From contig NZ_JAGJEH010000020.1 of NCBI RefSeq assembly GCF_018100925.1, forward strand, positions 1 to 64,000: 64,000 nt of DNA. Reading direction: 5' to 3'. Made by a program: the position numbers and the translations under genes. The notes beneath the pieces were generated by a model. That model had not been told where the DNA came from. It saw nothing but the letters and a program-made list of their open reading frames with translations, and searched no databases. Position 1 is the first letter of the stretch. Each line of letters opens with the position of its first letter. Of the stretch, positions 27,407 to 35,461 are shown one piece after another. Source of the stretch: Pseudoalteromonas luteoviolacea (lineage in GTDB: Bacteria > Pseudomonadota > Gammaproteobacteria > Enterobacterales > Alteromonadaceae).

Positions 27407-28075
27407 TTAGAGCCAGCTTTTGCCTGCTTGAATTAAAAAGTACTGCGCCATCGCCACTAAGATGAGCGCTGTGAAGCTATTGATATAAGAGAGCCACTTT
27501 CCTGAATTTGGTAGTTTCGAGAGCAGCCTTGTGCTCGTGCCTGCTAGCAGTAGTAACGCGCTCATACCCAGTGCAAAACTAAATAGTAAAATAGCGCCAA
27601 GCAGAGGATGTTGATTGGATGCGACGAGTATTAGCAATGCTCCAAGTACAGGAGAGGTGCAAGGTGCTGCAACCAGTGCGCTGGCCATACCGGCTATAAA
27701 TGGTAACGTGCTGCGCAGTTGCGGTTGATTTGGCAGCGACGGCAAAGAAACGATTCCCTTATTTACAGCAGCAAAATAGAGCAGGGAATTGGCAAACATC
27801 AGCAGTATCCAGGGGTTGCTGGCTACTCGACCAAATAAACTACCTGTCAATGCGGCTGCTAAGCCCAGCCCAGTATAAATAAATGCAAAACCTAGGCAAT
27901 AAAGTAGAGGCGCAATACGCGGGGATTTTCTTTGCGAAAATGTCGCGATGGTAATAGGTAAAATAGGGTAAACACAGGGCGTTAAGCTGGTTAACACCCC
28001 AACTAAAAACACTGCGGGAATTAACCAGCCATTTAAATCTAAACTGTTCAAAGTCCCAATAATTTGTTGCTCCAT
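27407..28075 (-). CDS. DsbD/CcdA-like membrane electron carrier
   Basis: This protein of about 222 residues has six hydrophobic segments. It carries the two conserved membrane cysteines of the family: SLTPCVYPILP (Cys34) and VAAPCTSPVLGALL (Cys139). Such proteins pass electrons from cytoplasmic thioredoxin to periplasmic thiol proteins. There are no fused DsbD alpha and gamma domains, and the separate TlpA-like gene downstream may stand in for them. I chose ATG 28075. An in-frame TTG at 28141 would add 22 hydrophilic residues without a ribosome-binding site. Confidence 0.85.
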   Translation of the reverse strand: MEQQIIGTLNSLDLNGWLIPAVFLVGVLTSLTPCVYPILPITIATFSQRKSPRIAPLLYCLGFAFIYTGLGLAAALTGSLFGRVASNPWILLMFANSLLYFAAVNKGIVSLPSLPNQPQLRSTLPFIAGMASALVAAPCTSPVLGALLILVASNQHPLLGAILLFSFALGMSALLLLAGTSTRLLSKLPNSGKWLSYINSFTALILVAMAQYFLIQAGKSWL

Positions 28076-28141
28076 TTCGTGGTTCTCATCTTTTTCTGAG
28101 TGTGTACCAGCATGCACATAAGCGTTTAATTGACCTATCAA

Positions 28142-28481
28142 AGCATCATCAAATCAATATAAAAAATTATCAAGATTTTGTTTTATATGGTTTTATTTGT
28201 GTTTTTTTGAAAGTGATTTTAAAGGTGAGTTGAACAAATTCTATGTGGGTCAAGGAGGTGGCGACATCATCGAGCAGATGTTCTGAAGCTGGACACTGTA
28301 GGTATCTGGCAAAAAAAGCGCTTTTGGTTGGGGATAACTTTTAGGAGCTCAAACAGAGTCCGGAGTGAATTGTGTAAAAAGCGATAACTGGCTGATAGTT
28401 AATTATCTCACTCTATTTTTATAAACGTGAAAACTGCTTTTTTTGGTCTGTTGAATAGGTTGTATGTACAAGCTATATAAC
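28142..28481. other. Gap between the thiol-redox operon and yidC, nothing recognised
   Basis: This stretch of about 340 bases presumably holds the promoter of the thiol-redox operon at its left end. A strong ribosome-binding-like AAGGAGGTGG occurs near 28253 on the plus strand but is not followed by a usable open frame. Confidence 0.4.
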
Positions 28482-28510
28482 AAAAACGCCCGCAAAAGCG
28501 GGCGTTTTTT
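28482..28510 (-). terminator. Terminator after yidC
   Basis: AACGCCCGC-AAAA-GCGGGCGTT is flanked by A- and T-runs, giving a strong intrinsic terminator in both directions. It lies 17 bases past the yidC stop and ends the rpmH-rnpA-yidD-yidC transcript. Confidence 0.93.
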
Positions 28511-28526
28511 AATATGAGCATTCGCG

Positions 28527-30158
28527 TTAATCGCGTACTTTAATGCCCTTTTTCTCCATACCACGGTAGATGATAAGCATCTGTGCGATTGAGATTAAGT
28601 TAGAGACTAACCAGTAAAGCACCAGACCTGATGGGAACCAAATAAAGAAGACAGAGAATACTACAGGCATATATGTCATCATTTTTTGTTGCATTGGATC
28701 TGTGATAGTCATGGGTTGTAGTTTTTGCGTTAGGAACATACTCGCACCAAACAGAATTGGTAGTACGTAGTATGGGTCCATAGCAGAAAGGTCAGTTAGC
28801 CATAAACCAAACTCAGCGTGGCGTAGCTCTGTTGACTCTAGGAATACATAGAAAAGCGCTAAGAAGATTGGCATTTGTAATAGCAGTGGGAAACAGCCAC
28901 CCATCGGGTTCACTTTTTCCTTGCGGTACATTTCCATCATGGCTTGACCAAACTTCTGACGGTCATCACCGTAGCGCTCTTTTAACTGCTGCATCTTCGG
29001 CTGTAGTGCACGCATTTTAGCCATAGAGGTATATTGTGCTTTAGTAAGTGGGTAAAGAATGGTTTTCACAATGACAGTGATACCAATGATAGCCAGACCC
29101 CAGTTGCCCAAAATGCCGTATAAGAATTTGAGTAATACAAGTAGCGGCTGAGAGATAAACCACAACCAACCGTAGTCAACTGTTAGATCTAAGTGCTCAT
29201 GAAGCGCTTCTAATGCATTGGTGTCTTTTGGACCCATGTAGTAAATAGCCGACAGCTTGGCTTCAGAGTTTGCCTGAATATTTACCGGCTCGCCCTTTGT
29301 ACCGATGATACCTTGGTTATTTCTAAGTGAGGTATAAATGGTGTTGTTGGTCTCTTGGCTTGGAACCCATGCACTTACAAAATAGTGCTGGATAAACGCA
29401 ACATAACCACCTTGGGTATTCTTGTTTAGATTCGCTTCACGCATTTCGTCGAAAGAATACTTTTCATAAGGCTCATCTTGTGTGCCATATGCTGTGCCAA
29501 GGAACGTTTGGTCAACCATGCTGTCTTTGTCTTGTGCTGTGCGCTTGATTTGCGTGTACAGCTGAACTTGAACAGGGTTATCTGTTGCGTTTACAACATC
29601 GTACTCCATAGAGACATCATATTGGCCTGCTTTGAATACAAATGTTTTAGTAAACTGAACACCTTTACTATCGACAAATGATAAAGGTACGCGCAGTTCA
29701 TCGCCTGACAAAGTGTAATTGCTTTGTTCTGTTTGATAAACAGGGCGGCCTGCACTCGACGCATCAGGGCCGTTTAGGCCAATTAAACCGCTTTGTGAAA
29801 GGTATTGCTTCCCTTCAAACTCACCAAGTAGTAAGTAAGGTATATCGCTACCATGCGTGTCAGCGTGTTGAAGTAATTTAGCTTCAACAATATCACCACC
29901 TTTAGTGTCGATTTTAACGGCAAGCACATCAGTCGTTACTGTGATCACAGAACGAACCGCTTGAGTTTGTGCAACCGGTACATCTGCTTCGCTTGAAGCG
30001 GGAATATCCGCTTGATCGTTATTTGAAGGTGAAGTGGTCACTTGTGTGACAGCACTGGTCTCGGCCTTGCTCTGAGCTTGCTCTTCTTGCCATTCGCTGA
30101 ATAACAAAAAAGATACTAAAAGCAATCCGATCAATAAAAACGTGCGTTGCGATTCCAT
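28527..30158 (-). CDS. yidC: Membrane protein insertase YidC
   Basis: This 543-residue protein inserts and folds inner-membrane proteins, alone or with SecYEG; its known clients include ATP synthase subunit c, encoded nearby. An N-terminal helix (QRTFLLIGLLLVSFLLFSEW) is followed by a Ser/Gln-rich linker and the periplasmic beta-supersandwich (about 60-340). The conserved five-helix core has YPLTKAQYTSMAKMRALQPK and NPMGGCFPLLLQMPIFLALF. Length matches E. coli (548). Confidence 0.98.
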   Translation of the reverse strand: MESQRTFLLIGLLLVSFLLFSEWQEEQAQSKAETSAVTQVTTSPSNNDQADIPASSEADVPVAQTQAVRSVITVTTDVLAVKIDTKGGDIVEAKLLQHADTHGSDIPYLLLGEFEGKQYLSQSGLIGLNGPDASSAGRPVYQTEQSNYTLSGDELRVPLSFVDSKGVQFTKTFVFKAGQYDVSMEYDVVNATDNPVQVQLYTQIKRTAQDKDSMVDQTFLGTAYGTQDEPYEKYSFDEMREANLNKNTQGGYVAFIQHYFVSAWVPSQETNNTIYTSLRNNQGIIGTKGEPVNIQANSEAKLSAIYYMGPKDTNALEALHEHLDLTVDYGWLWFISQPLLVLLKFLYGILGNWGLAIIGITVIVKTILYPLTKAQYTSMAKMRALQPKMQQLKERYGDDRQKFGQAMMEMYRKEKVNPMGGCFPLLLQMPIFLALFYVFLESTELRHAEFGLWLTDLSAMDPYYVLPILFGASMFLTQKLQPMTITDPMQQKMMTYMPVVFSVFFIWFPSGLVLYWLVSNLISIAQMLIIYRGMEKKGIKVRD

Positions 30159-30166
30159 AACAGCTC

Positions 30167-30472
30167 TTATTTCTCGTGTTGTTTATCTTGATTCGATTTC
30201 TCAGGGACGGGGTCATCCCCACCTGCGCTTAAAGGGTGACATTTTAATATGCGTTTAACCGCTAACCAACTCCCTTTTGCAATTCCGTGTAAATTAATTG
30301 CCTGAATTGCATAACTTGAGCATGTTGGATTAAACCGGCAATGCGGTCCAAGCATTGGACTGATAAATTTTTGATAGGCTTTGATAAGCGTTATCAAAAA
30401 CAGACGTATTACCGAAAGCGGATAATCCACCAATCGTTTCCACTCGCTTTTTGTCTTTGAGGCGTGTTTCAT
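30167..30472 (-). CDS. yidD: Membrane protein insertion efficiency factor YidD
   Basis: The 101-residue protein has the family core AYQKFISPMLGPHCRFNPTCSSYA, ending with the conserved KCHPLSAGGDDPVP. The amphipathic N-terminal helix is preceded by a charged extension. It probably aids YidC-dependent insertion. It lies between rnpA (about 107 bases) and yidC (8 bases), the standard order. Confidence 0.95.
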   Translation of the reverse strand: MKHASKTKSEWKRLVDYPLSVIRLFLITLIKAYQKFISPMLGPHCRFNPTCSSYAIQAINLHGIAKGSWLAVKRILKCHPLSAGGDDPVPEKSNQDKQHEK

Positions 30473-30579
30473 AGTCGCGAGGTAGACTCGATAATTGAGT
30501 GATTAAAAGGTGAGCTAACCTTACCCTAATTCGCTTAAAATAGCCATGTTAGGACAGTTATAGAAGTACAAAAGCGCTG

Positions 30580-30993
30580 TTATTTTTTAGGCTTTTTGTT
30601 GGTTGGGCGTTTTTTATGATGTTTGGGTTTTGGTGCGCCTGGTTTACAACGCTCGTTCACTTTGCGCCAAAGTTTGTTAAGTTGTTTCGTTAACTCTTCA
30701 TTGGACTGTTCGTCTACACCGGTTTTGACCATTAACACAATATCGATGTTATCTAGTTTATGGCGGTTAAGGCGAAAGCTTTCACGTGCTAGGCGTTTAA
30801 TGCGATTGCGTTGACATGCTTTTTTACAGCGTTTTTTGGCAACGGTTAATCCAAGACGTGGGTGACCAACATCATTCGGTTTTGCCAAGAGAGTAAATAC
30901 AGGAGTCGCTGCGCGTGCAGGTTCTTGAAATATTCGGGAGTAATGCGAGGGAGTTAACAGACGTAACTCCCTGCTGAAGCCTAAACCTTCCAC
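30580..30993 (-). CDS. rnpA: Ribonuclease P protein component
   Basis: This 137-residue protein is the basic protein partner of RNase P RNA in tRNA 5' maturation. The RNR signature is KKACQRNRIKRLARESFR near residues 57-74. It begins FSRELRLLTP after a GTG start, only five bases past the rpmH stop. The C-terminus has a Lys/Pro-rich tail of about 20 residues (PKPKHHKKRPTNKKPKK) longer than that of E. coli. Confidence 0.96.
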   Translation of the reverse strand: MEGLGFSRELRLLTPSHYSRIFQEPARAATPVFTLLAKPNDVGHPRLGLTVAKKRCKKACQRNRIKRLARESFRLNRHKLDNIDIVLMVKTGVDEQSNEELTKQLNKLWRKVNERCKPGAPKPKHHKKRPTNKKPKK

Positions 30994-30998
30994 TTATA

Positions 30999-31133
30999 TT
31001 AAGCAGATAGTTCTTTACGGCCTTTAGCACGACGACGTGCTAGTACTTTACGGCCATTTTTAGTAGCCATGCGAGCACGGAAACCGTGAGTACGCTTGCG
31101 CTTAAGTACGCTTGGTTGAAAAGTTCTTTTCAT
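30999..31133 (-). CDS. rpmH: Ribosomal protein L34
   Basis: This 44-residue protein is nearly invariant: it starts MKRTFQPSVLKRKRTHGFRA and ends GRKVLARRRAKGRKELSA. It is a component of the large ribosomal subunit. It is the first gene of the rpmH-rnpA-yidD-yidC cluster. Confidence 0.98.
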   Translation of the reverse strand: MKRTFQPSVLKRKRTHGFRARMATKNGRKVLARRRAKGRKELSA

Positions 31134-31826
31134 AACTAATCCATCCGATCGGTTAAAGTTAAAACATCCTATGCAGGTCGCGATCCTGGCACAGGTGCCA
31201 TTGCGAGCGCGAGATATTAAAGCCGACGCGCGTGAAAGTCAATCATAATTGTGTTGTTAGGCTTATTTTATAGGCAATCTGGGTGAAAAAACCAGAAATG
31301 AAAGGTTTTATACCCTAATAAGGTATAAGTAGAGATTGTGCTGTGCCTTTAAATCGAGCGCTTTTTTATAGCTACATATATGAAGGATCATTTATTGGGA
31401 TCTATCTATATAAGATCCAGATCTAAGTTGTGGATCAAGTTAATTGATCTTTGAAGGGTTTTCCACAGCGCTTGGGTGAAAATTGCCAACAACCTTTGGA
31501 AAACTCAAATTGATCTTAATTTTATGGTGAGATCTTGCTCTTTTTTTGATAAGATCTTTGGAAATATATAAAATTAAAATGTCTTATAAAACATTGGGTT
31601 GTGTTTTTTGTTTAGTGAGATCTTAATTTTTTAAAAAGTCAATATTGATGTTGTGGATAAGAACACTTCATAATATCCGGCTTCCACCTGTGAATAATTG
31701 ATAATATACAAACATTTCCGTAGATCTCTGAGTTAGCTGTGAATAACTCTGTTGGTTATTTTGTGAATGAATGCAAAAGGCCGACATTAAAGATGTACGG
31801 GAATAATAACTAGTTCGGAGTGCAAT
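31134..31826. other. dnaA upstream region with DnaA boxes and clustered GATC sites
   Basis: Perfect DnaA boxes (TGTGGATAA or TGTGAATAA) are at 31652-31660, 31689-31697 and 31738-31746. Thirteen GATC sites are present, eleven of them between 31385 and 31725, in an AT-rich context. This is the classical place for DnaA autoregulation. In many bacteria (for example Pseudomonas) the functional origin is here, between rpmH and dnaA. Because the mnmG-mioC interval has denser signals, I regard this as the dnaA control region and a secondary origin candidate. Confidence 0.7.
31214..31242 (-). promoter_or_regulatory. Sigma-70-type promoter of rpmH
   Basis: On the minus strand TTGACT, a 17-base spacer and TAATAT lie about 80 bases before the rpmH ATG. 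The spacing is ideal and the -35 nearly perfect, as expected for a ribosomal protein gene. Confidence 0.75.
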
Positions 31827-33236
31827 GTGTATCTGTCGGTTTGGCAAAGTTGTTTATATGTTTTGCAAGATGAGCTGCCATCGCAGCAGTTCAATATGTG
31901 GGTTAGGCCACTACAAGCAGAAAGTACCGAAGATACTTTAACCATCTATGCACCTAATCGATTTGTGTTGGATTGGGTTCGAGAAAAGTACTTAAATAGA
32001 ATAAATGAGCTCCTGATTGAGATCTGTGGAGATGAAGCGCCTGAGTTGCGCTTCGATGTTGGTAGCAAACCAATGGCGCAGGTACAACCTCAAGTAACAG
32101 CGGACACTTCTGGCGGTGAAACACATGCGCCAAGTGCGGCACAAGTGTCGTCAAAAAGCACGGCCCATATGCCTGTCAATGAAGTGAAAGTTGAACCGGC
32201 TCCGAAATCTAGCGTTAAATCAAATATCAAAGAAAATTATACTTTTGATAATTTTGTTGAGGGTAAGTCTAACCAACTGGCAAAAGCGGCTGCGACACAA
32301 GTTGCTGACAATCCTGGCTCGGCGTTTAACCCTGTATTTATATACGGTGGTACTGGTCTAGGTAAAACGCATTTATTGCACGCAGTTGGTAACGGTATTA
32401 TTGATAAAAAGCCAGACGCCAAAATTGTCTATATGCATTCAGAGCGTTTTGTTCAAGATATGGTTAAAGCGCTGCAAAACAATGCGATTGAAGATTTCAA
32501 ACGCTATTATCGCAGTGTAGACGCGTTGATGATTGATGATATTCAATTCTTTGCCAACAAAGAGCGTTCACAAGAAGAGTTTTTTCACACCTTTAATGCT
32601 CTGTTAGAAGGGAATCAGCAAATTATCCTGACATCAGATCGCTATCCTAAAGAAATTGAAGGCGTTGAAGATAGATTAAAATCCCGATTTGGCTGGGGCC
32701 TGACAATTGCGATTGAACCGCCTGAACTAGAAACTCGGGTGGCGATTTTGATGAAAAAGGCTCAGCAAAGTAACATAAATTTACCACATGAAGTGGCATT
32801 TTTTATAGCCAAAAAACTACGTTCAAATGTACGCGAGTTGGAAGGGGCTTTAAATCGCGTTATCGCAAATGCCAACTTTACAGGCCGTCCTATTTCAATT
32901 GAATTTGTCAAAGAGGCACTCAGAGACTTATTAGCGCTACAAGATAAGTTGGTTACGATAGATAATATTCAAAGAACAGTAGCAGAGTATTATCGCATTC
33001 GCGTATCCGATTTACTTTCCAAGCGACGCAGTCGATCTGTCGCACGACCTAGGCAAGTAGCCATGGCACTATCCAAAGAATTAACTAACCATAGTTTGCC
33101 AGAAATTGGCGATGCGTTTGGTGGCAGAGATCATACAACGGTACTGCATGCATGTCGTAAAGTAAAAGAGCTTCGTGAAGAGAGCCACGAAGTAAAAGAA
33201 GATTATCAAAACTTGATCAGAACATTGTCATCTTAA
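31827..33236 (+). CDS. dnaA: Chromosomal replication initiator DnaA
   Basis: This 469-residue protein binds DnaA boxes and melts the origin. Domain I begins SVWQSCLYVLQDELPSQQFN, and a variable linker spans about 90-130. The AAA+ domain has Walker A GGTGLGKTHLLHAVGN near 174 and Walker B ALMIDDIQFF. The C-terminal DNA-binding helix-turn-helix has the signature GGRDHTTVLHACRKV. The start is GTG, as in E. coli, behind GGAG. The out-of-frame ATG two bases before is ignored. Confidence 0.98.
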   Translation: MYLSVWQSCLYVLQDELPSQQFNMWVRPLQAESTEDTLTIYAPNRFVLDWVREKYLNRINELLIEICGDEAPELRFDVGSKPMAQVQPQVTADTSGGETHAPSAAQVSSKSTAHMPVNEVKVEPAPKSSVKSNIKENYTFDNFVEGKSNQLAKAAATQVADNPGSAFNPVFIYGGTGLGKTHLLHAVGNGIIDKKPDAKIVYMHSERFVQDMVKALQNNAIEDFKRYYRSVDALMIDDIQFFANKERSQEEFFHTFNALLEGNQQIILTSDRYPKEIEGVEDRLKSRFGWGLTIAIEPPELETRVAILMKKAQQSNINLPHEVAFFIAKKLRSNVRELEGALNRVIANANFTGRPISIEFVKEALRDLLALQDKLVTIDNIQRTVAEYYRIRVSDLLSKRRSRSVARPRQVAMALSKELTNHSLPEIGDAFGGRDHTTVLHACRKVKELREESHEVKEDYQNLIRTLSS

Positions 33237-33246
33237 GGGTTAAGTG

Positions 33247-34350
33247 ATGCAAATAACGATAGTAAGAGAACAATTTTTAAAGCCGTTAATGCAAGTGTCT
33301 GGCGCTATTGAGCGTAAACACACACTACCTATTCTGTCTAATGTGCTTTTAGAGGTAAAAAATGGTGTGTTGTCTATGACGGGCACCGACCTTGAAATTG
33401 AGTTAGTTGCATCTGTGACGTTAGATAATGACACCGCAGATACAAAGTTAACGCTGCCTGCGAAAAAGCTGTTAGATATTTGTAAGAGTTTACCTGATAA
33501 CTCAGATCTAAACTTTAGCACTCAGGAGCATCAAGTATTATTAACCAGTGGAAAGAGTCGCTTTTCTCTTACGACCTTAGCTGCAGAAGACTTTCCAAAT
33601 CTGGAAGAGTGGCAAGGTGAAGTGGAGTTTAAGATAACACGCTTAGAGCTGCGCAAGTTACTTGAAGCAACTCACTTCTCTATGGCTAATCAAGATGTTC
33701 GCTATTACCTAAATGGTATGTCGTTTGAAGTGGACGGCAATGAAATAAAAACCGTTGCGACTGACGGGCATCGCCTCGCCATTGCACAGAAGCAACTTGA
33801 GCAATCCCTAGGTGCACAAAGGCAATTGATCATCCCTCGCAAAGGGGTGTTAGAAATAATGCGTTTGTTACCTGCTGATGATGAAGAGTTGACTATACAA
33901 TTTGGTGCAAACCATTTTCGTATTATTGATCAGGAAGTTATATTTACGAGTAAGCTTGTCGATGGTCGTTTTCCTGACTACCGTCGAGTGCTACCACGCG
34001 GCGGTGATAAATTAGTTATTGCCAACAGAGAATGGCTGCGTAGTGCGTTTCAACGTGTTTCCATCTTATCCAACGAAAAGTTCAGAGGGGTTCGACTTAA
34101 CCTCAGTAGCGGCGTATTGAAGATAAGTGCAAACAACCCAGAGCAAGAACAAGCAGAAGAAACGGTAGAAGTAAACTATCAAGGTGATGACTTGGAAGTT
34201 GGGTTTAACGTTTCATATCTGTTAGACGTATTAAATACTTTGAAAACAGAGGATGTTCAGTTTACGTTAGCGGACTCGAACAGCAGTGCCTTAATTGAAG
34301 GCAGTGGTGAGGATGATGCGATGTACGTTGTAATGCCAATGCGCCTATAG
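33247..34350 (+). CDS. dnaN: DNA polymerase III sliding clamp (beta)
   Basis: The 367-residue ring-forming processivity clamp matches the E. coli length. It starts MQITIVREQFLKPLMQVSGA and ends with the conserved YVVMPMRL. A GTG one codon upstream is in frame, but the ATG better fits the AAGGG ribosome-binding site and family starts. It follows dnaA by ten bases and precedes recF by ten bases, as one operon. Confidence 0.98.
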   Translation: MQITIVREQFLKPLMQVSGAIERKHTLPILSNVLLEVKNGVLSMTGTDLEIELVASVTLDNDTADTKLTLPAKKLLDICKSLPDNSDLNFSTQEHQVLLTSGKSRFSLTTLAAEDFPNLEEWQGEVEFKITRLELRKLLEATHFSMANQDVRYYLNGMSFEVDGNEIKTVATDGHRLAIAQKQLEQSLGAQRQLIIPRKGVLEIMRLLPADDEELTIQFGANHFRIIDQEVIFTSKLVDGRFPDYRRVLPRGGDKLVIANREWLRSAFQRVSILSNEKFRGVRLNLSSGVLKISANNPEQEQAEETVEVNYQGDDLEVGFNVSYLLDVLNTLKTEDVQFTLADSNSSALIEGSGEDDAMYVVMPMRL

Positions 34351-34360
34351 AAGGGCGCTT

Positions 34361-35449
34361 ATGAGTTTGACACATTTTAGCCTCAATGATTTTCGTAACA
34401 TTGAGGCGATTTCTATTTCCCCTTCAAAAGATCTAAATTTAATTCTGGGCCAAAATGGCAGTGGTAAAACTAGCCTATTAGAAGCCATTTACTTTTTGTC
34501 TAGCGGCCGCTCTTTTCGTACCAACAAGCACAAATTAATGATCCGCAGTAGCCAAGAAAAATGCATTGTTCATGGTAAAAAACAATTACATAACTTGTCT
34601 ATACCAATTGGAATTAGCAAAGATCAAAGCGGTGATACCCAGCTTCGTATTCAAGGCCAAGCCAGTAGACGAATAGCTGAATTAGCACAAATTTTACCTG
34701 TGCAGGTTATTACACCTGAAAGTTATGAGTTGTTTTTTGGCGGACCAAAAGAGCGAAGAAAGTTTTTAGACTTGGGTGTGTTCCACGTGGAACATTTGTT
34801 TTTTGATGTTTGGAAAAGCTTCAATAAAGTACTCAAGCAGAGAAACGCTTTGTTAAAAAGTAAGCCTGCAAATTGCGTAGAACAAATTAAGTTTTGGGAC
34901 AAGCAGTTTGTTGAAATGGCTGAGCAAATAAATATCTATCGAAAAGCGTATATAAGTAGGTTTGAAGGCTATTTTTTTGATAAGATAGGGGGGATTAGCC
35001 CTGTGTTTGAAGGCCTTGAAGCTCGTTACGATGCGGGTTGGAAAGGGGAACTGGCAGAAGTACTTCAATCACAGCTTGAGCGAGATTTAAAACTTGGTTA
35101 TACAAGCCGAGGTCCACATAAAGCGGACTTTAATTTTAAAGTGCATGGTCACAATGTTGAAGGGATCATGTCTAGAGGCCAACTTAAGTTGTTACTTTAT
35201 GCGCTCAAGATTACACAGAATAATTTAATTGAACAAGAGACTGAAAAACAGTCAATATTGCTAATCGATGATTTACCATCTGAATTGAGTTCTGAAACAT
35301 TGGAGTGTGTTGCTAAGCTACTTGCGAGTTGCAACTCTCAGCTATTTATTTCAGCAATCAGTTCAGACAGTTTAACGCCTGTTGTGGAACAGCTCGATAA
35401 AGATATTGAGATGTTCCACGTGGAACATGGTCGTTTAATAACAAATTAA
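34361..35449 (+). CDS. recF: DNA replication and repair protein RecF
   Basis: This 362-residue SMC-like ATPase loads RecA at gaps through RecOR. Walker A is LGQNGSGKTSLLEAIYFLSS near residue 29, the ABC signature region is SRGQLKLLLYALKI, and Walker B is ILLIDDLPSELS. Two perfect 16-base parS palindromes lie inside the coding sequence, where they encode FHVEH. The C-terminal one is only a few codons from the stop, in a region that is poorly conserved in RecF. Confidence 0.96.
   Translation: MSLTHFSLNDFRNIEAISISPSKDLNLILGQNGSGKTSLLEAIYFLSSGRSFRTNKHKLMIRSSQEKCIVHGKKQLHNLSIPIGISKDQSGDTQLRIQGQASRRIAELAQILPVQVITPESYELFFGGPKERRKFLDLGVFHVEHLFFDVWKSFNKVLKQRNALLKSKPANCVEQIKFWDKQFVEMAEQINIYRKAYISRFEGYFFDKIGGISPVFEGLEARYDAGWKGELAEVLQSQLERDLKLGYTSRGPHKADFNFKVHGHNVEGIMSRGQLKLLLYALKITQNNLIEQETEKQSILLIDDLPSELSSETLECVAKLLASCNSQLFISAISSDSLTPVVEQLDKDIEMFHVEHGRLITN
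34779..34794. promoter_or_regulatory. parS: parS site 1 (ParB binding)
   Basis: TGTTCCACGTGGAACA is a perfect 16-base palindrome that matches the widely conserved chromosomal parS consensus. It lies inside recF, about 15 kb from the putative oriC. The parA and parB genes are in the same window. Confidence 0.92.
35412..35427. promoter_or_regulatory. parS: parS site 2 (ParB binding)
   Basis: This is the same perfect palindrome TGTTCCACGTGGAACA, 633 bases after the first and close to the 3' end of recF. Two identical copies in one gene make chance very unlikely. Confidence 0.92.
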
Positions 35450-35461
35450 TTGGAATTAACC

